Assembly: GCA_003555385.1 (NCBI GenBank)
Contig: PWHO01000090.1
Span: 1 to 6,358 of the forward strand
DNA length: 6,358 nucleotides
Reading direction: 5' to 3'
Source: Bacteroidales bacterium
Lineage (GTDB): Bacteria; Bacteroidota; Bacteroidia; Bacteroidales; UBA7960
The notes beneath the pieces are model-generated. The model was given only the letters and a program-made list of their open reading frames with translations. It was not told the origin of the DNA and did no database searches. The translations under genes and the position numbers were made by a program. Of the stretch, positions 1 through 5,087 are shown piece by piece (the first letter of the stretch is position 1; every line of letters starts with the position of its first letter).

Positions 1-1603
1 TGATATCATCGGCGATATCTACCCAGCCGATCAGTTCATCATTCATCAGAAGGTAAATATTGTGACTGTCATCCGTGGTTAAGTGAGCGGCCACATTGTA
101 AGACCCGGCAATAAACTGGTTCCCGGAGCTGTCAACGGCCTCAATACCAAGCCCTTTTTGCTCCTCAACAGATTCAAAGCTCATCTCCCCTGCTCCTTTA
201 AAATGCTGTGTAATGGCCTGTGCAATGGGGTGAGATGAGTGCTTCTCCATATTATACAGGATAGCGCGAACTTCCTCTTCAGTCCGGGTAAAACTCCTCA
301 GGTTGGTGATACGAAATTTCCCTGTGGTAAGAGTCCCGGTTTTGTCAAACACAATCGTATCAATTGAAGCAAATTTGTCGATGGAGGTCCCTCCTTTTAT
401 CAGTATCCCTGTTTTGGCAGAACGCCCCATCCCCACAGTTACCGCAGTGGGAATAGCCAGCCCGAGGGCACAGGGGCAGGCAATGACCAGTACGGCCACC
501 CCCCGCATCAATGAATCACGGAAAGGCAGGTCAGTGCCAAAAAACCAGTAGGCAATGGTAAGAAGAGCCAGTGAAACAACCACAGGCACAAAGATCCGGC
601 TGATCTTATCGGCCAGATTTTGCAACTTCGGCTTGTCTTTCTGCGCTTTTCTGACCAGTTCAATAATCTGGGAAAGCACTGTATCTTTACCTGTGGCTGT
701 TGCCTGTACCTTCAAAGTTCCGGAAACCAGGATGGTTCCTCCCACCACTTTGTCTCCTTTTTTCTTTTCTACCGGGATGCCTTCCCCGGAAATAATGCTC
801 TCATCCACACTGCCACTTCCCCAGTAAATCTCCCCATCTATCGGAATTTTGTCACCGGAATTGACCAAAACACGCTCCCCTTCTTCCACCAGAGCGGCAT
901 CCACCTCTTCAACAGACTCTTGTCCCTCATAGATTTCGGTAGTAATCCGGCGGGCCGTATTTTTTTGCAGGCGTGCCAGGTCGTCAATGGCAGAAGTGGT
1001 TTTTTTCACAGAGCGGTGCTCAAGCATATTCCCCAACAGGACAATGGAAATGATACTGGCCGATGTTTCATAAAACATATAATCATGGCCGAGCCCGTAA
1101 ACAGTCCCTATCAGGCTGTAAATGAAGGCAGCTGTACTACCCAGAAAAATCAGCACATCCATATTGGTCACCCCGGAACGCAAACTGAACCAGGCACTGC
1201 GGCCAAAATGCCAGAACCCCACGGCGAATACCGGGATCGTCAACGCAAGCTGGAAAAGGTCGTTGTGCAGAAAGTCCACCGGAATGAACATGGACAAGAT
1301 CAGCGGTACGGTAAAAATGGCCGTGAACCAGAACTTTTTCTCAATGGGCGCGAGTCCTTTTTTTTGGTCGTCCTCCCCGTCAGTCCGGTCTTTTACTTTA
1401 TAGCCCAAATCCTCGATCCGTTTAATTGCAAGAGGCAACCGGGCCTCATCAGCTACCTCCAGCTGAACCTCCCCACTGGAAAAATCCACATTTACATTGT
1501 GAAAGCCCTCCTTCTCCAGAGAACGCTGAATGCCCAGTGCACAGTTCGTACAACTCATCCCCTCCACATCATAGGATACCGTTTTGAAAAAATGATCAGC
1601 CAT
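1..1603 (-). CDS. copA: Copper-type heavy-metal-translocating P1B ATPase, N-terminal part (runs off left edge)
   Basis: An intact frame of 534 codons reads from the ATG at 1603 to the window edge with no stop. The protein is an inner-membrane pump that uses ATP to export metal ions, most likely Cu(I). In order: one HMA metal-binding domain (about residues 6-72) with GMSCTNCA, cysteines 18 and 21; a linker; four membrane segments (about 90-112, 115-140, 148-170, 176-195); the actuator domain with SGE at 272-274; membrane segments 5 and 6, the latter with the CPC ion site (376-378); the phosphorylation motif DKTGT with Asp420; and the HP motif (458-459) of the nucleotide domain. The rest of the P domain and the last two membrane segments lie outside. 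CPC plus NMDVLI before segment 3 favours Cu over Zn/Cd, but the decisive segment 7-8 residues are not visible. The chosen start gives a complete HMA domain. It lies downstream of yjbQ on the same strand, 228 bp away. Confidence 0.93.
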   Translation of the reverse strand, partial: MADHFFKTVSYDVEGMSCTNCALGIQRSLEKEGFHNVNVDFSSGEVQLEVADEARLPLAIKRIEDLGYKVKDRTDGEDDQKKGLAPIEKKFWFTAIFTVPLILSMFIPVDFLHNDLFQLALTIPVFAVGFWHFGRSAWFSLRSGVTNMDVLIFLGSTAAFIYSLIGTVYGLGHDYMFYETSASIISIVLLGNMLEHRSVKKTTSAIDDLARLQKNTARRITTEIYEGQESVEEVDAALVEEGERVLVNSGDKIPIDGEIYWGSGSVDESIISGEGIPVEKKKGDKVVGGTILVSGTLKVQATATGKDTVLSQIIELVRKAQKDKPKLQNLADKISRIFVPVVVSLALLTIAYWFFGTDLPFRDSLMRGVAVLVIACPCALGLAIPTAVTVGMGRSAKTGILIKGGTSIDKFASIDTIVFDKTGTLTTGKFRITNLRSFTRTEEEVRAILYNMEKHSSHPIAQAITQHFKGAGEMSFESVEEQKGLGIEAVDSSGNQFIAGSYNVAAHLTTDDSHNIYLLMNDELIGWVDIADDI

Positions 1604-1646
1604 ATCTTGTTTGTTTTATATTGAAGTATCTAGGTATTTAATAACA

Positions 1647-1677
1647 CAAAATTACAAAAAGCAATCCTGATCATCAT
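1647..1677 (-). promoter_or_regulatory. Candidate Bacteroidota-type promoter for the P-type ATPase
   Basis: Read on the minus strand, TAATTTTG (1654 to 1647) matches the TAnnTTTG -7 consensus exactly. The expected -33 region, 20 bp further upstream, reads AATG rather than TTTG, so only half of the promoter is convincing. A 10-bp palindrome, ATTTCGAAAT (1676-1685), overlaps that -33 region and could be a regulator site. Transcription would begin near 1640 and give a leader of roughly 35-40 nt. The site was found by eye; in AT-rich DNA a chance match to the -7 element alone is quite possible. Confidence 0.35.
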
Positions 1678-1710
1678 TTCGAAATTCCGGGAAAAAACTT
1701 GGAAATTTAC

Positions 1711-1825
1711 GTGGCTTCGCCACTTTGGTTGTTGGTTAGTCGGCGCTGCGCGCCTCCGGTTGTTGGTTCTCATGGGCCATGGACGAGGGGGTTGCCCGTG
1801 GCCGGTGGACGGGTAAAGAGGCCAC
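1711..1825. repeat. Hairpin-bearing interspersed repeat, inverted relative to the one before the repressor gene
   Basis: Two 13-nt hairpins, each with a 5-bp stem and a 3-nt loop, lie 31 bp apart: GTGGC-TTC-GCCAC (1711-1723) and GGCGC-TGC-GCGCC (1742-1754). Their sequences differ, but each is followed by a similar tail, T(T/C)(T/C)GGTTGTTGG (1724-1735 and 1755-1766). Next comes GTTCTCATGGG (1766-1776) and a G-rich module to about 1815. On the minus strand this reads as the CCCATGAGAAC module plus CYAACAA heptamers found at 2391-2640, so the two loci are inverted copies of one repeat family. A further inverted pair, GTGGCC (1798-1803) and GGCCAC (1820-1825), sits just past the yjbQ stop. Nothing in the block looks coding. 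It could be a REP-like or MITE-like element, or a transcript-stabilising or attenuating structure between yjbQ and the ATPase gene. Confidence 0.75.
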
Positions 1826-1831
1826 ACCATG

Positions 1832-2242
1832 CTATCCGTAAACGGTTATGGTTAACCGCCGGGGGCCTCCGTGGTTGCGGAATTCGCACAAGAATATCCC
1901 CTGCCAGGTGCCGAGTTTCAGTTTGCCACCTGATATGGGAATAGTCAGGGATACGCCCGTCAGTGCCGATTTGATATGTGCCGGCATGTCATCATCCCCT
2001 TCCATGATATGGGTGTAATAGGACATTCCCTCAGGAGCCAGCTCATCAAAACTGTTGCCCAGATCGGCAGGGACCGATGCATCCGCATTCTCATTAATAA
2101 TCAGCCCCGCAGAAGTATGATGCAGAAACACATTGACCAACCCTTTATCAGGAAGCGCTTCAATCGCATCCGTAATATGATGAGTAACCAAATGAAATCC
2201 CCGCTTAAAAGCAGGAAGTTGTATATCGTATTGTTTTACCAT
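1832..2242 (-). CDS. yjbQ: YjbQ/UPF0047 family protein (secondary thiamine-phosphate synthase type)
   Basis: A complete 136-residue protein, the usual length for this single-domain cytoplasmic family. Family landmarks are clear: HHTSAGLIINENAD (about residues 41-54), PAHIKSALTG (about 87-96) and the C-terminal signature with LGTWQGIFLCEFRNHGG (about 110-126). The E. coli homologue can substitute for ThiE thiamine-phosphate synthase when overproduced, and its everyday role is uncertain. The same caution applies here, since no thiamine gene is visible nearby. The ATG at 2242 gives the normal N-terminus. It has no Shine-Dalgarno sequence, as is common in Bacteroidota. The gene is transcribed divergently from the repressor operon, whose nearer operator lies about 100 bp upstream of this ATG. 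The hairpin-bearing repeat begins within a few bases of its stop. The ATPase gene follows on the same strand, so read-through is possible. Confidence 0.93.
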   Translation of the reverse strand: MVKQYDIQLPAFKRGFHLVTHHITDAIEALPDKGLVNVFLHHTSAGLIINENADASVPADLGNSFDELAPEGMSYYTHIMEGDDDMPAHIKSALTGVSLTIPISGGKLKLGTWQGIFLCEFRNHGGPRRLTITVYG

Positions 2243-2334
2243 GACTTAAGAAGCTTAAATAAAACAAAATGAATCACTTAAAAGAATATTGTATTGATGA
2301 AGGTACAATTTTTTTGAAAATATTTTTAAAAACA
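2243..2334. other. AT-rich divergent intergenic stretch
   Basis: This is the part of the 399-bp gap between yjbQ and the repressor gene that precedes the recognised promoter. It must contain the yjbQ promoter, but no good TTTG/TAnnTTTG pair was seen on the minus strand (TCATTTTG is the nearest -7 match). The A and T tracts at about 2303-2334 lie directly upstream of the plus-strand -33 element and would suit an UP-like element. No ORF or RNA gene is apparent. Confidence 0.4.
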
Positions 2335-2366
2335 TTTGCATTACGAAAACTTTCGTATTATATTTG
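2335..2366 (+). promoter_or_regulatory. Bacteroidota-type promoter of the repressor/peptidase operon
   Basis: The -33 element TTTG (2335-2338) and the -7 element TATATTTG (2359-2366) are separated by exactly 20 bp. Both match the established Bacteroidota consensus (TTTG, 19-21 bp, TAnnTTTG) in full. Predicted transcription starts at about 2371-2375, which gives a leader of about 270 nt before the repressor ATG at 2642. One palindromic operator fills the spacer and another overlaps the predicted start site. This is the expected geometry for repression by blocking the polymerase. Confidence 0.78.
2342..2357. promoter_or_regulatory. Operator 1, likely BlaI-type repressor site
   Basis: TACGAAA-AC-TTTCGTA is a perfect 7-2-7 inverted repeat lying inside the promoter spacer. 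BlaI/MecI repressors bind short dyads as dimers at their own promoters. The staphylococcal core is TACA/TGTA, and this TACG/CGTA core is the natural analogue. A second copy at 2368-2383, 26 bp away, supports a real site. Binding by the encoded repressor is inferred. Confidence 0.75.
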
Positions 2367-2367
2367 C

Positions 2368-2383
2368 TACGAATTCTTTCGTA
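2368..2383. promoter_or_regulatory. Operator 2, likely BlaI-type repressor site
   Basis: TACGAA-TTCT-TTCGTA is a 6-4-6 inverted repeat of the same 16-bp length and outer bases as operator 1. It begins one base after the -7 element and covers the predicted transcription start. Centre-to-centre spacing from operator 1 is 26 bp, about two and a half helical turns, so two dimers would sit on roughly opposite faces of the DNA. Confidence 0.72.
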
Positions 2384-2390
2384 CTCAAAA

Positions 2391-2630
2391 CTAACAACTA
2401 ACAACCAACAACCGCATGGGCCGTTTACCAGTCCGTTGGGTTTTACCCATCACTTTGCCCATGAGAACTAACAACCAACAACCAACAACTTCCAGCTTCG
2501 TCCACCGCTTATTGGCAACCCCCACCATCCATAGCCCATGAGAACCAACAACCGCCAACTTCATCCACCGTCCATAGACAACCCCCACCGTCCACGGCCC
2601 ATGAGAACCAACAACTAACAACTAACTAAC
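2391..2630. repeat. Heptamer-rich tandem/interspersed repeat forming the repressor operon leader
   Basis: Four arrays of the heptamer CYAACAA start at 2391 (three copies), 2468 (three), 2545 (one) and 2608 (two, then CTAACTAAC), giving periods of 77, 77 and 63 bp. Between arrays lies a module that ends in CCCATGAGAAC (2458-2468, 2535-2545, 2598-2608). In the second and third units the module also shares TCCACCG and CAACCCCCACC. The unit between the first two arrays keeps only the module end. A diverged copy lies in reverse orientation at 1711-1815. The whole block falls between the predicted transcription start and the repressor ATG, and it ends in a C-rich stretch with no Shine-Dalgarno sequence. 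A minus-strand open frame through it is not credible as a gene, because one unit is not a multiple of three. Function is unknown. Confidence 0.8.
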
Positions 2631-2641
2631 ACCCCCTCCAA

Positions 2642-3022
2642 ATGCTTGAACAAAAAAAATATCAGCCCACGGAAAACGAACTGGCCATCCTGCAAATATT
2701 ATGGGAAAAAGAGCAGGCAACTGTCCGTGAGGTACATGAAGTACTTGAGAAACATAAAGATACCGGCTATACCACCACCCTGAAAACCATGCAGATCATG
2801 GCAGAAAAGGGATTGCTGTCGCGCGACACATCCAGCCGGACCCATATCTACGAACCGGCTATCAGCAGGGAAAAGGCCCAAAAACAATTCCTGGGGAAAA
2901 TGATTGACGGCTTATTCAGGGGCTCTGCGGGCCGGCTGGTGATGGGTGCACTGGATCACGAAAAACTATCCCGGGAAGATATCCGGGAAATCAGGGAATA
3001 TTTGCAGCAGTTTGAAAAATAA
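2642..3022 (+). CDS. BlaI/MecI/CopY family transcriptional repressor
   Basis: A complete 126-residue DNA-binding protein of the penicillinase-repressor family (usual length 120-130). The N-terminal winged helix (about residues 7-75) opens with PTENELAILQILWE. It has the family recognition-helix region GYTTTLKTMQIMAEKGLL (42-59) and a wing ending in YEP (70-72). The C-terminal helices (about 76-126), with GLFRGSAGRLVMGAL, form the dimerisation part where BlaI and MecI are cut upon induction. The S. aureus Asn-Phe cleavage pair is not present. There are no cysteines, so the CopY-type metal-binding motif is absent and direct copper sensing is unlikely. An in-frame stop at 2627 limits the start to the ATG at 2642. 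The gene is followed after 6 nt by the M56 peptidase gene, an arrangement typical of a repressor and its membrane antirepressor. The dyads at 2342 and 2368 suggest autorepression. Confidence 0.93.
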   Translation: MLEQKKYQPTENELAILQILWEKEQATVREVHEVLEKHKDTGYTTTLKTMQIMAEKGLLSRDTSSRTHIYEPAISREKAQKQFLGKMIDGLFRGSAGRLVMGALDHEKLSREDIREIREYLQQFEK

Positions 3023-3028
3023 AGAGCC

Positions 3029-4840
3029 ATGAGCATCATCGAACATCTTGCGCATCCTGTTATTAATGCCCTGGGCTGGACAGTGCTCCACAGCCTTTGG
3101 CAGGTAGGACTGATAGCCCTGCTATGGTTTCTGCTTATGAAGGGAACCCAAAAACATGCTGCCAATGTCAGGTACAACATTTCATTGCTCGCCCTCCTGG
3201 CAATACCGGCCAGTTTTGCATTTACGTTTTTCAGGCAATACGCCGTTTACGGCAATGCGCGGCAAATCGTGTCGGTTGAATTTGAAGAGATGGCTTGGCT
3301 GGCAATGGAAGGCAGCCGGCAGTTTTTCCTGATCGACAAGGGTCAGCCCGATTTACTTGGCCGATTTGAAGCCCTGACTCCCTGGGTGTTTTGGTTCTAT
3401 CTCACCGGGGTGGTTTTATTTGCCATGCATGCGGCATTCGCCTATTCCAGAATGTTCTCGCTGAAAAGAAAAAATATACGGCCCGTCCCTGAAGAATGGA
3501 TGCAGCGATATAAAGGATTAAAGCAAAAAGCTGGCTTGCGAATTGAGGTGCCGGTGTGGCTTTCTTCGAGGGTCGATATTCCCATGGTTGTGGGGTTTTT
3601 CAGGCCGGTGATACTTCTTCCTCTTTCCTTGCTGAGCAGTCTGCCACCCGAGCAGGTGGAAAGCATTCTGCTTCATGAATTGTATCACATCAGGCGCAAA
3701 GACCATTATATCAATGCCGTTCAAACCTTGCTGGAAATACTGTTTTTCTACCATCCCGCCACCTGGTGGATCAGCAGGCGCATAAGAAAAGAGCGGGAGT
3801 TAAGGGTGGATGAATGGATCGTTAAAGAGGTCAATAACCCTGTGATGTATGCCCGGGCCCTGGTAAGCCTGGAAGAAAAACGTGGTGGCCGTGCCATGCA
3901 ACCGGCGCTGGCTGCCACACAATCAAAAAATCAATTATTCACCAGAATTAAACACATGATGACCATGAAAACAAGAAAATTCAATGCCGGGCAAAAACTG
4001 GCAGCCCTTTTGGCGCTGGTATTTGCTTTTATTTCAGTGGCCTGGATTCATCCGGCCCAAACCGCTGTCAGGCCGATGGGCAATAATGGCTATCTCGACA
4101 TGTACCACATATTTGAGTGGGAAGCACACGGGAACTCTGACAGCCCGGGTGCCTGGTCAGAACCACAGGCCACCGTTTCGGAACCGATAGCCGCTGAAGG
4201 GTCACAGGAGTCTGCCCCGGCCCGGCAAGCCGTTACGACTGATCCTGAACCCAGAAATATACGCCTCCATGACGGCACCACCATGGCCTGGGATACCCTG
4301 AGCAAAAAAGACCGGGAAGAGCTTCGCAGGGCGATTGAAGAGGCAAGGATTGCGCTTCAGGAAATGAACAAAGAACTGCATGAAACATTCCACTCCGGAG
4401 AGTTCGGAAGGCAAATGCAGGAATCCCGGCTTGAATTCGAGCAGGCAATGAAGGAGATTCAGGAACAATTTCAGGACGAGGCATTTCAAAAAGAGATGCA
4501 GAAGGCCGGGAAAGAATACCGTGAAGCCATGAAGCAACTGGAAGAACAATTCGGCCACGGAGAAGCCTTTCAACAGGAGATGAAAAAAATGGGTGAAGAA
4601 ATGGGGAAAGCTATGGAAGAACTCCGGAACAAATTTCAAAGTGAGGAATTTCAGCATGAAATGCGCCACGCCGGAGAATTATTCCGCGAAGGCATGGAAG
4701 AGCTTCGTCTAAAGTTTGAAAGCGATGATTTCCAGCGTGAAATGAAAGGAGCAATGGAAGAACTGAGAAAAGCCCTTGAAGCACTTCAGGCGGTGGAAAG
4801 AGAAAAACCCAGGGAACCTGAAAAAGAAGAAACCCCATGA
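3029..4840 (+). CDS. BlaR1-like M56 family membrane metallopeptidase with coiled-coil repeat C-terminus
   Basis: A 603-residue integral membrane zinc peptidase. Likely membrane segments are at about 16-37, 49-68, 117-138 and 322-341. The M56 catalytic domain (about 150-300, cytoplasmic in BlaR1) has the zinc motif HELYH at 216-220. Downstream are YHPATWW (241-247) and ERELRVDE (255-262), which supplies the third zinc ligand, probably Glu257. Many relatives have a cysteine just before this Asp; here it is Val260. After the fourth segment comes a Pro/Ser/Ala-rich linker (about 345-425), then a charged helical region with five repeats starting at Phe459, 486, 514, 541 and 568. No penicillin-binding domain or STxK motif is present, so this is not a beta-lactam sensor of the BlaR1 type. 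AAAGAG before the ATG is a plausible ribosome site. The gene forms an operon with the repressor, whose activity it probably controls by proteolysis; signal and substrate are inferred or unknown. Confidence 0.92.
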   Translation: MSIIEHLAHPVINALGWTVLHSLWQVGLIALLWFLLMKGTQKHAANVRYNISLLALLAIPASFAFTFFRQYAVYGNARQIVSVEFEEMAWLAMEGSRQFFLIDKGQPDLLGRFEALTPWVFWFYLTGVVLFAMHAAFAYSRMFSLKRKNIRPVPEEWMQRYKGLKQKAGLRIEVPVWLSSRVDIPMVVGFFRPVILLPLSLLSSLPPEQVESILLHELYHIRRKDHYINAVQTLLEILFFYHPATWWISRRIRKERELRVDEWIVKEVNNPVMYARALVSLEEKRGGRAMQPALAATQSKNQLFTRIKHMMTMKTRKFNAGQKLAALLALVFAFISVAWIHPAQTAVRPMGNNGYLDMYHIFEWEAHGNSDSPGAWSEPQATVSEPIAAEGSQESAPARQAVTTDPEPRNIRLHDGTTMAWDTLSKKDREELRRAIEEARIALQEMNKELHETFHSGEFGRQMQESRLEFEQAMKEIQEQFQDEAFQKEMQKAGKEYREAMKQLEEQFGHGEAFQQEMKKMGEEMGKAMEELRNKFQSEEFQHEMRHAGELFREGMEELRLKFESDDFQREMKGAMEELRKALEALQAVEREKPREPEKEETP

Positions 4841-4869
4841 CCCATAAGCTTCACGGCATACCAATAAGG

Positions 4870-4968
4870 ATTCAGGCAAACAAATAGAATCCGGACAGAC
4901 AAACCAGGATCCGGACAGACAAACCACGAGCCGGGCAACCATACACAAAGCGGGGCACTCCATACACA
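4870..4968. repeat. Degenerate 20-bp tandem repeat running into the terminator
   Basis: Five units of 19-20 bp start at 4870, 4889, 4909, 4929 and 4949. Units 2 and 3 share an exact 18-bp core, ATCCGGACAGACAAACCA (4889-4906 and 4909-4926). Unit 1 is a diverged relative. Units 4 and 5 resemble each other (AGCCGGGCA and AGCGGGGCA, each leading to CCATACACA). Unit 5 supplies most of the 5' arm and loop of the terminator hairpin. The array is non-coding and lies 29 bp after the peptidase stop codon. Confidence 0.7.
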
Positions 4969-4981
4969 GGGTGCCCCGCTT
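4948..4981. terminator. Bidirectional-looking hairpin terminator between convergent genes
   Basis: AAGCGGGGCAC (4948-4958) pairs perfectly with GTGCCCCGCTT (4971-4981) around a 12-nt loop, giving an 11-bp, GC-rich stem. Plus-strand transcripts continue into TAATTATT and minus-strand ones into TGTGTATGG, so the T-tracts are weak. It sits 107 nt past the peptidase stop and 106 nt past the trpB2 stop, the expected place for a terminator shared by converging genes. Confidence 0.75.
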
Positions 4982-5087
4982 AATTATTCAGCCCACGGGA
5001 ATAACGATTCTCGGGTTTCCCGCCAGGGCCAAAGTTCTCGTTGTTTCTGGCAGAACCGGAACATGAATTGTTCCCGTCCGGAAACTT
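4982..5087. other. Short intergenic stretch after trpB2, nothing recognised
   Basis: No ORF, RNA gene or strong repeat is visible. A 6-bp inverted repeat, GGAACA (5058-5063) and TGTTCC (5069-5074), lies just past the trpB2 stop and is too weak to call. Confidence 0.4.

Noticed and set aside
620..1624. A 334-codon open frame on the plus strand
   Set aside because: It lies entirely opposite the P-type ATPase, whose frame carries all family motifs. The plus-strand translation shows no recognisable domain.
1798..1825. Intrinsic terminator of yjbQ formed by GTGGCC and GGCCAC
   Set aside because: The stem is only 6 bp with a 16-nt loop and no T-tract on the minus strand; it is kept only as part of the repeat block.
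2391..2621. Minus-strand frame with a repeated VVGSHG peptide
   Set aside because: The peptide repeat reflects the DNA repeat. One unit is 77 bp, so the frame shifts between units, and the inverted copy near 1770 has no matching gene.
2391..2640. CRISPR array
   Set aside because: Repeats are imperfect, the heptamer copy number varies, the intervening modules resemble each other instead of being unique spacers, and there are no cas genes.
2642..3022. CopY-type copper repressor controlling the nearby ATPase
   Set aside because: The protein has no cysteines, so the CopY metal site is absent. No TACGAA/TTCGTA dyad lies before the ATPase gene, and its partner is an M56 peptidase as in BlaI systems.
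4202..4669. A 155-codon minus-strand frame rich in Phe and Leu
   Set aside because: It is antisense to the Glu/Lys/Gln-rich repeats of the M56 protein, and the Phe/Leu richness is simply the complement of those codons.
3029..4840. True BlaR1 beta-lactam sensor
   Set aside because: No transpeptidase-like domain or STxK motif follows the last membrane segment.
5058..5074. Hairpin just after the trpB2 stop
   Set aside because: A 6-bp stem without a T-tract is likely by chance, and the stronger hairpin at 4948-4981 explains termination better.
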